Shown here: positions 17,998 through 27,121 of the stretch, in pieces
How the letters are laid out: every line of letters begins with the position of its first letter
How positions within the stretch are numbered: position 1 is the first letter of the stretch
Assembly (NCBI GenBank): GCA_001404055.1
Contig: CXTY01000014.1
Coordinates: 496,001 to 560,000, forward strand
Direction of reading: 5' to 3'
DNA length: 64,000 nucleotides
Origin: Roseibium album
GTDB lineage: Bacteria; Pseudomonadota; Alphaproteobacteria; Rhizobiales; Stappiaceae
Notes under the pieces: model-generated
Databases searched by the model: none
The model's input: the letters and a program-made list of their open reading frames with translations, nothing else
What the model was told of the DNA's origin: nothing
Program-made: the position numbers and the translations under genes

Positions 17998-19813
17998 GGT
18001 TTTCTCCCAATTGCCGGATGGCGTTGTCAAATCCGTCCCCTTCGGACAGATGGCCCTGCCAAACTTCCAAAACCTTGCGACCCGGCCCGTTGATATAGGC
18101 TGCTGGATCGCCAAGATCACCCTGTCCGAATTCTATCCCCTCGCCATCAATTCCTGTTGCGTCGGCTATGTGCAAATGCCTCGCCAGCGGATTGAGTTGC
18201 CGGTACCACCCCAGCCAATCCACCTTGGCGTAGTTTGCGGACAAAATCAGGTGCGACAGATCAAGGCATAGCTCCATGCCGATCTCGCTTACAATTTCTA
18301 TATCGTCCGCACCGCAGAACATGTCCAGTACGTCCGCACCGCCAAAATACCAGGCAATGCGCGGCAGCCATTGCGGATAGATGGGAGCTCCTCGCTTTTT
18401 CCCTGCTTCGATCAAGTAGTCCTGAAGCTGCTGATAAGTCTGTTTTTTGCCTTCAGGTCGCAATCTGGAGAAACTGCCGACGATCGGAACACCGGCCCCG
18501 GTGCGCTCCGTCAATGCTAGCGCAAGATCAACGCAGGTCTGAATGATCCTTCGGCTGCCATGCCGTGTGTGATCATCATCCGACAGCGGATCAATCAGTG
18601 TCTTGCTATCGATATAGTCTGGAATGTGAATGGAATAATGTCGGGTCAAGTCCAAGATCGACAGTCCGTCGGACATGGATTTCTGGAACCTGCCAACTTC
18701 TTCGTAAGACAGGTGTAATTCGTTGTTTTTAATCGGGAAACGCGCCTGCAACGCAGGTGCATCATGCAGTCTGAGTGGAATTGAAAGCTGCTTTTCGTCA
18801 CAAAAGTCGACGAGGCTTTGCTCCAGCGGAGGTTTCGGTTCGGAGAAATGCAAGTCAGAGATTGCGCTCCCCTTGACCAGGGATCTCTTGAGCTCGGTCA
18901 GGCCGCGTCGCTTGACTTCACCCCATGTGAGACCTTTGCGCGGGGCTTTTACAACGACGTTCTCTGAAGAAAGTGTCTCACCGGCCTCAATCGCCCTTTT
19001 TGCGTAAAGCGAGGAGCCAAGGTTCTGCATGTTGATGCGTTCACCCTGGTTCAACTCACGCCGGCCGTCACCCTGCACAGCGTCAAACGCATTCAACATT
19101 TTACAGAGGCGATTAAACTCATCCGGATCTGAGCTTGAGCTGTCGTCGATGCCTTTCCCCTGCTTGTCCATCGTCAGGTGGCGTTCAAAGACCGTTGCCC
19201 CATTAGCCGCCGCGAGAAGACAGACTTCCCAGTCCTGATCATGGCTTGAATAGCCAACAACCGACCCGGATTTTTCCTGCAGGGTTTTGACAAAAGCCAT
19301 CTGCTGGTTGCCCAGCAGGACAGGATAGTTGGAAATACAGTGAAGATAGGCAACATCTGGGATGTGTTTTGTTGCCTCGATCGCGTGAAAAATGTCTTCT
19401 TCGGAATGACCACCTGTACTCAGAATCAAGGGCTTGCCGAGCCCAGCCAACGAATTGATCAACCCGTCGTTCAAAAGCTCTGCTGATGGCACTTTGAAGA
19501 AATCGAACTCGGAAATCCGTTCGCCAAAATCAGCTGCATCTTCGAATTTGAAGAAACTGATACCTGCAGCCATCCCCTTTTTCTTGATAAGCGAAGCCAG
19601 TTGCAGAACGCCGTCGGGTGAAATGTAACTTTCGTCGATTTCACGGCTAAGGATCTCATCGCCGATTTCATCAATGGCTTGATAAAACCCATGCTTTGCC
19701 CGGTACTGGAACTTAGCCCCCCAAGCCCCCGCTTCACTGGCGATATCAATCAGCTGTTCGGCAACCGCGGTGGAACCGCGATGGTTGATGCCAAGTTCAG
19801 CAATAATTTTCAT
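17990..19813 (-). CDS. NeuB-family nonulosonate synthase fused to a sugar isomerase-like TIM barrel
   Basis: A 607-residue two-part protein. Residues 1 to about 280 are a NeuB barrel condensing a hexosamine derivative with PEP (MKIIAELGINHRG, KFQYRAKHGFY, STGGHSEEDI, SSHDQDWEVCLLA, FERHLTMDK). Residues about 285-345 are the SAF/antifreeze-like lid (NLGSSLYAKRAIEAGETL). Residues about 370-600 form a second TIM barrel of the xylose isomerase/AP-endonuclease 2 type (ELCLDLSHLILSANY, HLHIADATGIDGEGIEFGQG). Normal NeuB ends near residue 350, so the extra domain is a true fusion. It is the first gene of the operon. ATG 19813 is the family start, and the frame stays open upstream. Confidence 0.88.
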   Translation of the reverse strand: MKIIAELGINHRGSTAVAEQLIDIASEAGAWGAKFQYRAKHGFYQAIDEIGDEILSREIDESYISPDGVLQLASLIKKKGMAAGISFFKFEDAADFGERISEFDFFKVPSAELLNDGLINSLAGLGKPLILSTGGHSEEDIFHAIEATKHIPDVAYLHCISNYPVLLGNQQMAFVKTLQEKSGSVVGYSSHDQDWEVCLLAAANGATVFERHLTMDKQGKGIDDSSSSDPDEFNRLCKMLNAFDAVQGDGRRELNQGERINMQNLGSSLYAKRAIEAGETLSSENVVVKAPRKGLTWGEVKRRGLTELKRSLVKGSAISDLHFSEPKPPLEQSLVDFCDEKQLSIPLRLHDAPALQARFPIKNNELHLSYEEVGRFQKSMSDGLSILDLTRHYSIHIPDYIDSKTLIDPLSDDDHTRHGSRRIIQTCVDLALALTERTGAGVPIVGSFSRLRPEGKKQTYQQLQDYLIEAGKKRGAPIYPQWLPRIAWYFGGADVLDMFCGADDIEIVSEIGMELCLDLSHLILSANYAKVDWLGWYRQLNPLARHLHIADATGIDGEGIEFGQGDLGDPAAYINGPGRKVLEVWQGHLSEGDGFDNAIRQLGENHG

Positions 19814-20028
19814 CTCGAGCAACCCAAGCGCAAACACGTTCCTGAAGAATTGAACTCGTGTTTTCAATAATATCTGATCGCAGAGTATGGCATGCCCCGG
19901 ACAGTTGATATTGATCCGCCCGCTGCCGAGAGTGCCTTCCACAGATAAGGGAGAAATTTCGGCCAGTTTCGCCCTGTTTTTGATCAACAGTCGATTTTAG
20001 GAAGGTGGAAAGCACCCCCAAACGCGAA

Positions 20029-20051
20029 AAAGGCCGGAATTTCCGGCCTTT
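20029..20051 (-). terminator. terminator downstream of fpr
   Basis: AAAGGCCGGAA and TTCCGGCCTTT form an 11-bp inverted repeat with a one-base centre. It lies 32 bases past the fpr stop codon and in front of the glycosylation operon on the same strand. The flanking A/T runs let it act in both directions. Confidence 0.75.
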
Positions 20052-20082
20052 AACTGATTCTCTGTTCAATTGTACTGAAGGA

Positions 20083-20895
20083 TCAGCCGACAAAAGCGCG
20101 TTCGACGACGAATTCCGCGGGCTTGTTGTTTGCCCCTTCATTCAGGCCGGCTTCTTCAAGCAATACCTTTGTATCTTTGATCATGTCCATGGATCCGCAG
20201 ATCATGCCGCGGTCAATTGCGGGATCGAGCGGTGGAACGCCGAGGTCTTCAAAGAGCTTACCGGATTTGATCAGGTCGGTAATCCGTCCCTGGCGCGGGA
20301 AGTCTTCACGGGTCACAGACGTGTAGTGAACAAGCTTGTCCCTAGCGAATTCACCGATCAGAGGATCATTGAGCGTTTCCTGCACGAGATCCTCGCCGTA
20401 TTTCAATTCGGCAACTTCGCGGCAAGTATGTGTGAGAATAACCTGGTCGAATTTTTCATACGTGTCCGGATCACGGATCAAGCTAGCGAAAGGCGCAATA
20501 CCTGTTCCGGTGGAGAACATGTAAACACGTTTCCCCGGCACGAGCGCATCATTGACCAACGTGCCAGTCGGCTTTTTCTTCATCAAAACAGCATCCCCAG
20601 GCTGAATTTTCTGAAGATGAGAGGTCAGAGGTCCGTCAGGCACCTTGATGGAGAAGAACTCGAGTTCTTCATCCCAGGCCGGGCTGGCAATCGAATAGGC
20701 TCTGTAAAGCGGTTTGCCGTCGATCATGAGACCGATCATGACAAATTCACCTGACCGGAAGCGGAAGCTTGCCGGGCGGGTCATGCGGAAGCGGAACAAG
20801 TGATCCGTGTAATGCTGGACGGTTTTCACTTCTTCAACGAATACGTTGGCCGGCGCAGCGGCTTCCAGATCCGAGGGTTTGGCAAGTACATTCAT
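20083..20895 (-). CDS. fpr: ferredoxin--NADP+ reductase
   Basis: A 270-residue FAD enzyme that exchanges electrons between NADPH and ferredoxin or flavodoxin. RAYSIAS is the FAD-binding RxYS motif, STGTGIAPFASLI binds the NADP pyrophosphate, and ICGSMDMIKDT is the adenosine-side signature. The C-terminus ends AFVG, as in the bacterial subclass I (Rhodobacter/Azotobacter type) enzymes. ATG 20895 is preferred over an ATG ten codons upstream because it gives the standard family N-terminus. A strong terminator follows. Confidence 0.93.
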   Translation of the reverse strand: MNVLAKPSDLEAAAPANVFVEEVKTVQHYTDHLFRFRMTRPASFRFRSGEFVMIGLMIDGKPLYRAYSIASPAWDEELEFFSIKVPDGPLTSHLQKIQPGDAVLMKKKPTGTLVNDALVPGKRVYMFSTGTGIAPFASLIRDPDTYEKFDQVILTHTCREVAELKYGEDLVQETLNDPLIGEFARDKLVHYTSVTREDFPRQGRITDLIKSGKLFEDLGVPPLDPAIDRGMICGSMDMIKDTKVLLEEAGLNEGANNKPAEFVVERAFVG

Positions 20896-21090
20896 TTGAA
20901 TTGAGATCCGTTGGTCATCGCACATTTCAATTAAGCCCCATGTAGCACCCTTCCGGCCTTGACTTGAAGCAACTCCGATCCACGAATTCGTGAAAATGCA
21001 AAAAAATCATTCTAAAAATGCTCAAGTTTAAAGGGTGTCGTAGCATTCCAGTGCGAATTGGGCCAACCGTTTGCCACCAGATGAAACGAC

Positions 21091-21366
21091 CTACACCCAA
21101 ACTACGGTCGCTTTCTCTGCCTCAAATTGCGCAGTCACAACGATCTGCCAACAATTCTCCGATTTTGGGATTAGCCCCGAAGCCTCGTTTGGCGTGAAAA
21201 TCCCGCTCACAAAAAACGACTCCTCATGGAAACTTCGGGTGGCCACAAAACCCTCCGCTTTTACCGCGATAGAAGACACGGCACTTGCTGATGAAAGGTT
21301 CCGTTGCTGTCGCGCAATTAGGCCTCCCGCAGAATAAAGTGTGACAATCGCAAGAATAATCTTCAT
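21091..21366 (-). CDS. hypothetical small protein with N-terminal hydrophobic segment
   Basis: Not recognised. This 91-residue frame begins MKIILAIVTLYSAGGLIA, a plausible uncleaved anchor or signal peptide, and ends with an alternating beta-like stretch. No good ribosome site precedes the ATG. A plus-strand frame of similar length overlaps it, so the coding status is doubtful. It is the only candidate in the 566-base gap between fpr and the divergent GlxA-type regulator. Confidence 0.35.
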   Translation of the reverse strand: MKIILAIVTLYSAGGLIARQQRNLSSASAVSSIAVKAEGFVATRSFHEESFFVSGIFTPNEASGLIPKSENCWQIVVTAQFEAEKATVVWV

Positions 21367-21461
21367 TTCATATTTTTTTATTTGACAGATAAGCAAAAAC
21401 TGCAAAACTTACTATCGGAACAAGATAACGCGTAATAATACCTTCCAACGAGGCAAAGTAA

Positions 21462-22496
21462 ATGTCCGGACGCGCACACGATGATTCAGGTCAGACGATA
21501 GCATTCGTGTTGATGGATAGGTTCTCCATGAACGCATTTGCAAGCGTCATAGAACCACTCAGAATAGCAAACCGGCTCCTGGGCCGCGATCATTACTCTT
21601 GGACAACTTACTCCCTTGATGGGAATTCAGTCGTCGCAAGCAACGGCTGCGAAGTTTCTGTAAATAAGTCTATTCGTGAACTACACGATGCCGATATTAC
21701 TCTTCTTTGTACTGGCATTGACGTAGAGCGACTGCCGTTGGATCCGGACCTTGGAAGCAAATTGCGCCGGCTGAATGCGATGGGCAGAACCTTCGGCGCT
21801 ATCTGCACGGGTGCTTATTTGCTAGCGCGCTACAATTTGCTCGATGGCAGACGGTGCACCATCCATTGGGAAAACCTGCGTTCGCTGCGGGAAGAATACC
21901 CCGATGTTGAAGTGACTTCTGACATATTCGCGATCGACCGAAACTGTATCACTTGCGCCGGCGGCATGGCCTCGCTTGATATGATCCTGCGCCTGATTGC
22001 GATCCAGCATGGCGCTTATCTCGCACATGAGGTCGCCGAGGTAGCGCTTTACCAGAACATGCGTTCAGGCGAATCCGCACAGCGTCACGACATCGAAGCG
22101 CGTACCGGAATTTCCAATGCAAAGATCCTGGACGCTATCCGGATCATGGACCTGCATATCGAAGACCCATTGAGCTGCCAGCAGCTGGCCATGACAGTCA
22201 ACTTGTCACCGCGACAGTTGGAGCGGCTTTTCCGCCGTCATTTCAACTGCACTCCGGGTCAGTATTACCTGCGACTGCGCCTTGAAACCGCGCGTGACCT
22301 GCTCAGACGCACAAGCCGTCCTGTCCTTGATGTGGCACTTGCCTGCGGTTTTGCATCCACTTCGCACTTCACCAAGTGTTATCGGGAAAGGTTCCTTTGC
22401 ACACCGACAGAAGAGCGTCAGTCCTATCAGTGGGCAAATACAAAGCCTAATTCAGGTGTCGGAACAGCCACGGCGATGCGGCTCGTCGCCAAATAG
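21462..22496 (+). CDS. GlxA/GbdR-type transcriptional regulator (DJ-1/PfpI + AraC HTH)
   Basis: A 344-residue regulator with a class I glutamine amidotransferase-like (DJ-1/PfpI) sensor domain at residues about 12-190. The nucleophile-elbow sequence FGAICTGAYLLA keeps the cysteine. An AraC double helix-turn-helix follows at about 225-325 (LSPRQLERLFRRHF and DVALACGFASTSHFTKCYR). The best-known relatives are GbdR and CdhR, which respond to glycine betaine, dimethylglycine or carnitine. A betaine-type signal would suit the C1 module 12 kb away, but that is inference. A strong terminator follows. Confidence 0.88.
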   Translation: MSGRAHDDSGQTIAFVLMDRFSMNAFASVIEPLRIANRLLGRDHYSWTTYSLDGNSVVASNGCEVSVNKSIRELHDADITLLCTGIDVERLPLDPDLGSKLRRLNAMGRTFGAICTGAYLLARYNLLDGRRCTIHWENLRSLREEYPDVEVTSDIFAIDRNCITCAGGMASLDMILRLIAIQHGAYLAHEVAEVALYQNMRSGESAQRHDIEARTGISNAKILDAIRIMDLHIEDPLSCQQLAMTVNLSPRQLERLFRRHFNCTPGQYYLRLRLETARDLLRRTSRPVLDVALACGFASTSHFTKCYRERFLCTPTEERQSYQWANTKPNSGVGTATAMRLVAK

Positions 22497-22523
22497 GCAT
22501 TGAAACAGCATAAACAATGAAGA

Positions 22524-22547
22524 AACGCCGCGATCTGTCGCGGCGTT
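22524..22547. terminator. bidirectional terminator between convergent genes
   Basis: AACGCCGCGA pairs perfectly with TCGCGGCGTT around a TCTG loop and is followed by a seven-T run on the plus strand (with AA-rich flank for the minus strand). It lies between the regulator stop at 22496 and the TauE gene stop at 22554, so it can serve both. Confidence 0.88.
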
Positions 22548-22553
22548 TTTTTG

Positions 22554-23321
22554 TTACCAAAGACGCCAAAGCCCCAGCGGGATCAGATAGAGCCCAAGCA
22601 ACAGAATTGCTGAAAGTATCAAGCGTCGAAATGTGTTTTCAGAGGCCCGCTGCCGGGCCCACTGCCCCACCCAAACACCTGACAGCGCCGGTCCGACAAG
22701 TGCCAATGATGCCAGAGCTTCACGCCCACCCATGAGGCCAAAACTTCCCAGAGAAGCAGCGAGAGCAACGGTTGAAAACAGAAACAACAGCCCCATTGCC
22801 TGAATGAGTTCATCCCGCTGAAGACCGAGTGCCTGGAGATACATGACGCCCGGTACTGAATAAGATCCCGTCAACCCGGAAAACACCCCGTTCAGTAGAC
22901 CGGCAGCAATGCCAACGGGCACAATACGTGTTTTCGGAATATAGAAAACAACTCCGCGAAGCATCGAGACTGCATAGGCGACCATCAGGGCACCGAGGAT
23001 CAGATCGGCCGCTCCTTCCGCAATCTGCGTCAATACGAACGTTCCCGCAGCCAAGGTCGCGACAGCTGCAAACAGAAACGGCCACAAGCGAGCGAACAAT
23101 GCTTTCAAATGCTCGCCACTGAGTGCCTGCCAGAGATTTGTTAGAAACGTCGGCCACAGGATCAACACCATGGCCTTTTCAACACCCACAAAAACAGTCA
23201 TCAAGCCTAGACAGATCGTGGGCAATCCAAACCCAACCAGACCCTTGACGACGCCGGCGCTGGTAAAGACCAAAATCGAAATCAAAATGAGGGAAGTATC
23301 TACTGCCGACAGATCCGTCAT
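22554..23321 (-). CDS. TauE/SafE family sulfite/anion exporter
   Basis: A 255-residue, very hydrophobic inner-membrane protein with about eight transmembrane segments. The repeated glycine/proline-rich entry sequences of the family are visible: VKGLVGFGLPTICLGLM in the first half and LNGVFSGLTGSYSVPGVMYLQ in the second. The family exports sulfite, sulfoacetate or related anions, and the substrate here is unknown. It is convergent with the GlxA-type regulator and shares its terminator. The neighbouring upstream gene on the same strand is a decayed binding protein. Confidence 0.85.
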   Translation of the reverse strand: MTDLSAVDTSLILISILVFTSAGVVKGLVGFGLPTICLGLMTVFVGVEKAMVLILWPTFLTNLWQALSGEHLKALFARLWPFLFAAVATLAAGTFVLTQIAEGAADLILGALMVAYAVSMLRGVVFYIPKTRIVPVGIAAGLLNGVFSGLTGSYSVPGVMYLQALGLQRDELIQAMGLLFLFSTVALAASLGSFGLMGGREALASLALVGPALSGVWVGQWARQRASENTFRRLILSAILLLGLYLIPLGLWRLW

Positions 23322-23348
23322 TCATCGATCTCTGTTGAGGGGCTAGGA

Positions 23349-23968
23349 CTATCGAGGCTCGCTCCCCTCAAACTGATAGTCCTTGATGAAGTTGTCCAGT
23401 GCACCTGAGCGAATTTGAGAGCTCAACACGTCATTGAACTCCTCCAACAGATGGATACAGGGTGAAGATTTGGAAGAGAAGAAGTGCACAGTGTTGACGG
23501 CTGCAGACCACGGCAGTGCTTCAACTCGGCCTCCAACTTCCAGTTTACTAAAAAGCCCTTCGCCCTCCTGACGCGCAATGATCAGTTAGTCGACCTTTTC
23601 CTCCTGAAGCAAACGCATATTTGTTGCAAATACCTCGAAAGGTTGCCGTTCGATTGTCAGATTCCCAGCTGCAAACTCGTCAAATTCCTCACCAAAATTG
23701 ACTCCGAGAGGTGCCAGCCCGCTGAGGCCAACAAGATCGTCCAGATTTTTTGGTTTGATTTCCAGGTTTGATCTGACAAAACGGCGACTTCTTCGTCCAT
23801 CACTGGAAGGCTGGCGCCAAATTTCTCCAAACGGTCACGGGTACGATAGCCACCGGTGAGCACATCTATCTGTCCGTTTTCCAGCAGAGCAAAGGCGCGC
23901 TCCTTGTTCCGCTTGCAATCGCATTGCCAAATGCGGTCAAAAGCCCTTCGGTTTAATTTGCGGAGCAA
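23349..23968 (-). pseudogene. decayed periplasmic solute-binding protein (SBP_bac_3 type)
   Basis: Read on the minus strand, this region is a broken amino-acid-type binding protein. The first intact piece contains RAFALLENGQIDVLTGGYRT and MDEEVAVLSD. It then shifts frame near 23775, and the continuing frame reads NLEIKPKNLDDLVGLSGLA and VNFGEEFDEFAAGNLTIERQ. That frame hits a TAA near 23586 (after RLLQEEKVD) and then continues as LIIARQEGEGLFSKLEVGG to a final TAG at 23349-23351. The N-terminus with its signal peptide is also missing. At least one frameshift and one nonsense change plus a 5' loss make function unlikely. No transporter partner genes remain nearby. Confidence 0.8.
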
Positions 23969-24011
23969 GCACCGCTTTTTTTGCTCAAATAGAAAGTGTT
24001 AGTGTTCACGC

Positions 24012-25226
24012 ATGAATGAATCGCCCCTTCCAAAGGTGCCCAACGCTCAGGCACGGCGCCTTTTCCTTGAAAAACATGGTTTGTGTTCTGCTCCCAAGGG
24101 AAGCGGAAAAGGCGACGACCTATCAGCCGTCATCGACCAAATCGGCTTTGTGCAAGTCGACAGCATCAACACGGTTGCCAGAGCGCATCACATGATCCTT
24201 GCTGCCCGCAGGCCTGCCTACAAGGAGAAGAACCTCAAACTCCACCTCGAACGGGACCGGTTGCTTTTTGAACACTGGACGCATGATGCGTCTGTCATTC
24301 CGACCGCGTTTTTTCCACATTGGAAACTGCGTTTTCAGCGCGACCGCGAAAAACTCATCGGCCGCTGGCGTAACTGGCGGCGCGATGGGTTCGAACAGAA
24401 ATTCGAAGAGATCCGGAAACAGATCAGTGACCATGGGCCGGCAACGTCCGCAAGCGTTGGCGGCGATGAAAAGCGCAGCAATGGCGGATGGTGGGACTGG
24501 CACCCTTCTAAAACTGCACTGGAATTTTTGTGGCGAACGGGAGAACTCTCCGTGTGTCACCGTTCAGGTTTTCACAAAGCCTATGATCTCACTGAACGGG
24601 TCATTCCAGCCGAGCACTTGAATAGCCGCTTTGACGCGGAGGAAACAGTCGACTGGGCGGCACGATCTGCATTGGACCGGCTGGGGTTTGCCACGTCTGG
24701 CGAGATTGCGGCTTTTTGGGACCTTATTACGCCAGAAGAAGCCAAGATCTGGTGCCAGCAAGAGAGCGCCAAGGGGAATATCCTGGAAGTCGAAACGGAA
24801 TCGGCAGACGGGAAGCTTCGCAAGGCCTTTATGTACCCGGACACCCTGGGTGCTCTTGAAAGTGTTGCAAGCGCACCCTCCCGCGTTCGCATCCTGTCTC
24901 CCTTTGATCCGGCGCTGCGTGATCGCAAGCGCGCGGAACGTCTTTTCGGCTTCAATTATCGCATTGAGATCTTCGTGCCGGAGGCAAAGCGAAAATACGG
25001 CTATTACGTCTTCCCGGTTATGGAACGCGACAGGCTGATCGGCAGGATCGACATGAAGGCCCTGCGGAAAGAGGACCGATTACAGGTGCGTGCCTTCTGG
25101 CCAGAAATCGGCGTTCGCATGAACAAAGGACGCGTTGAGCGTCTCAAATCGGAACTCATTCGAATGGCCAACTTTTCTGGTTGTTCGGATCTTGGCTTTG
25201 AAACGGATTGGTTGCGCGCCGCCTGA
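24012..25226 (+). CDS. YcaQ/AlkX-like winged-helix DNA glycosylase (HTH_42 family)
   Basis: A 404-residue member of the winged-helix family of E. coli YcaQ and Streptomyces AlkZ, which unhook alkylated or cross-linked bases. GFVQVDSINTVARAHH (residues about 45-60) carries the QVDS-type catalytic motif. LLFEHWTHDASVIP, WHPSKTALEFLWRTGEL and RVRILSPFDPALRDRKR are further strongly conserved family blocks. The C-terminal part holds the beta-barrel region. It probably acts alone. The decayed binding-protein gene lies upstream, divergent. Confidence 0.85.
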   Translation: MNESPLPKVPNAQARRLFLEKHGLCSAPKGSGKGDDLSAVIDQIGFVQVDSINTVARAHHMILAARRPAYKEKNLKLHLERDRLLFEHWTHDASVIPTAFFPHWKLRFQRDREKLIGRWRNWRRDGFEQKFEEIRKQISDHGPATSASVGGDEKRSNGGWWDWHPSKTALEFLWRTGELSVCHRSGFHKAYDLTERVIPAEHLNSRFDAEETVDWAARSALDRLGFATSGEIAAFWDLITPEEAKIWCQQESAKGNILEVETESADGKLRKAFMYPDTLGALESVASAPSRVRILSPFDPALRDRKRAERLFGFNYRIEIFVPEAKRKYGYYVFPVMERDRLIGRIDMKALRKEDRLQVRAFWPEIGVRMNKGRVERLKSELIRMANFSGCSDLGFETDWLRAA

Positions 25227-25360
25227 GAGCCAACTTTCGGCGAATCAGAAAGATTTTTTCCGTCTGCAACCCAAACAAATATCAGTAGTTTACCGGAGGT
25301 TTTTGATCAGGTTTTCTAAACCAATTTCCTGCACGATAAGTGCTTGAACTGGAGTTGGTT

Positions 25361-26083
25361 ATGCGTCCCTCTGATGGAAAAACAGCTGTTGCCTGGCCTA
25401 AACTCAGCGGCCCCCATATTTGCATGGGTGCTGGTCAGCAGGCATTGGAACTTGCGAAGAAGAGCCTGCGAAGCGCTGCAGAGATGCGCGGCGGCAATTT
25501 GAGCACGACGGATATTACCATGGTGTTCGACTTCATTCTTGCTTCGCCTGACCTGTTCGACATCTATCGGTCGAACTACGAGGCATGCGGCCGCATCCAC
25601 AAGAAGCAGCCATTTGTCGGTGCCAACAAAGACTTTTTTGTAATGTCGGTCTTGCGCTTCCTCTCATACGACATCCTGCGAAAGGTTTTCGACCCTCAAA
25701 TACAGCGTGCTGATGCAGACTGGGAACTTGAATTTCTTCAAGCCTTCAGCAGCTATATTGACCGCACATCCGGAACCGATTTTGTTGAAACATTGTCCGA
25801 AGCATACCGGATACTTTCAAAGCAACACGGAAACGAGATCACCGCGGTCACAATCGCAAGTGACAAGAACATTCAACATATTGTCAGGCGCGCGTCCGCC
25901 GCCTTCCCGTCGGAACACATTGATTTCGTCAATTTTTCCAACGCGGTCAACAAGGTACTTTCGGACAAATATGAGAACTACGGCCCCTCGCCTTTGAAGG
26001 TATCCGAACCCTATATCGACAAATTTTTCGCCCAGATCAGAGAACCCGGTGGAAATTACTTCCGCAAACTGGTTTTTGGCTGA
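25361..26083 (+). CDS. hypothetical cytoplasmic protein
   Basis: Not recognised. A soluble, mostly helical 240-residue protein without signal peptide, membrane segment or obvious catalytic motif. The ATG at 25361 is preferred over the in-frame GTG at 25340 because a GGAG site lies seven bases upstream. Residues about 40-60 (MRGGNLSTTDITMVFDFIL) and 150-175 (NEITAVTIASDKNIQHIV) look well structured. Codon use matches its neighbours, so it is probably a real gene. It is convergent with the AraC regulator. Confidence 0.7.
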   Translation: MRPSDGKTAVAWPKLSGPHICMGAGQQALELAKKSLRSAAEMRGGNLSTTDITMVFDFILASPDLFDIYRSNYEACGRIHKKQPFVGANKDFFVMSVLRFLSYDILRKVFDPQIQRADADWELEFLQAFSSYIDRTSGTDFVETLSEAYRILSKQHGNEITAVTIASDKNIQHIVRRASAAFPSEHIDFVNFSNAVNKVLSDKYENYGPSPLKVSEPYIDKFFAQIREPGGNYFRKLVFG

Positions 26084-26119
26084 TTACCAATGCTTGGCGC
26101 ACGCAACTTCGTTCTTCAC

Positions 26120-27121
26120 TCAGTTTGCTGAGAGTACCTGTCTGCTGACTTCTGGCGTTGACCCGGTCCAACCATGAAATGCCCTGATGAACGAATTCGG
26201 GTCTTCGTAGCCGAGCAGAAACGCTATCTCAGCGTTTGAATAGCGGGTTTTCTGCAAATAGATCTTGGCCATGTCAGTTCGGACTTCGTTCAGAACGACC
26301 TGAAAGGTCGTTTTCTCTTGCGCTAATTTCCGTTGCAGCGTGCGCGGGCTCATTGCCAGATTACCTGCAATGTCACCTATGCCTGTCAAACCGCTTGCCA
26401 TCGTCTCGCTCAGGCTGGCCCGAACCCTTTCGGTCAATGTTGCTTCATACGCAAGTTCGGACAATCGCTTTTCTAAAACAGATTCAAAAACCTCGAACAT
26501 CGCATTGTTGACGCTCAGGAAGGGCAGCAGGCTATCACCGCGGCGGAAGCAGATGCTGTCTTCATTCGCTTTCGAGATCGGGACACCGAAAAAAGAACGA
26601 TATGCCGAAAGGGCTTTCGGTGGATGTCTCACAGAAACCGCCAGTGGTGAGATTGTGTAGTGTGTGGCGGAACGCGCCAGATTGACAAGAAACACGAGCT
26701 CCATAAGAACAAAGGAAGCTGGGAGCTCAACATGCTCTGGCACCTTGAGTTTAACTCGAACCTCCTCTGTATCCCTCTCCACGTCCACAGTCATTGGGCA
26801 GATAATCGGTTTGTAGGCGGCCAGGCGTTCAATTGCGACACTCAGGTTCGGGCTGCAATAAGCAGCAAACAGCGGTGGATTGAACTCTTCCGGTGTCATC
26901 GCCTGTCCAAGTGTCAGTGGAAATAGTGGATCACCGGAAAGGAATTCCAGGCTGTTCCAGACGCGGTAGTAGGCGTCAGTGTCGAGTTCGGGATTCTTTT
27001 GTGAGAACAGCCCGGAAGGCAGACCGGCATGCCGCAGCAAATCATCGGTATTCACACCAAGCTTGTGCAAAAGGCTTGCCCAGCCGATGTCTACCTTGAA
27101 TTTGCTTGCCGCCTGTTTCAT
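26120..27121 (-). CDS. AraC family transcriptional regulator (OruR/Arabinose_bd type)
   Basis: A 333-residue regulator with an N-terminal Arabinose_bd-type ligand domain (residues about 15-200; DPLFPLTLGQAMTPEEF) and a C-terminal AraC helix-turn-helix pair (residues about 235-330; GDIAGNLAMSPRTLQRKLAQE and NAEIAFLLGYEDPNSFIRAFH). The ATG directly abuts the SDR stop codon, so the two genes form an operon. SDR plus this kind of AraC regulator is a recurring pair, often linked to lipid or hydrophobic-compound metabolism. The ligand is unknown. Confidence 0.88.
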   Translation of the reverse strand: MKQAASKFKVDIGWASLLHKLGVNTDDLLRHAGLPSGLFSQKNPELDTDAYYRVWNSLEFLSGDPLFPLTLGQAMTPEEFNPPLFAAYCSPNLSVAIERLAAYKPIICPMTVDVERDTEEVRVKLKVPEHVELPASFVLMELVFLVNLARSATHYTISPLAVSVRHPPKALSAYRSFFGVPISKANEDSICFRRGDSLLPFLSVNNAMFEVFESVLEKRLSELAYEATLTERVRASLSETMASGLTGIGDIAGNLAMSPRTLQRKLAQEKTTFQVVLNEVRTDMAKIYLQKTRYSNAEIAFLLGYEDPNSFIRAFHGWTGSTPEVSRQVLSAN

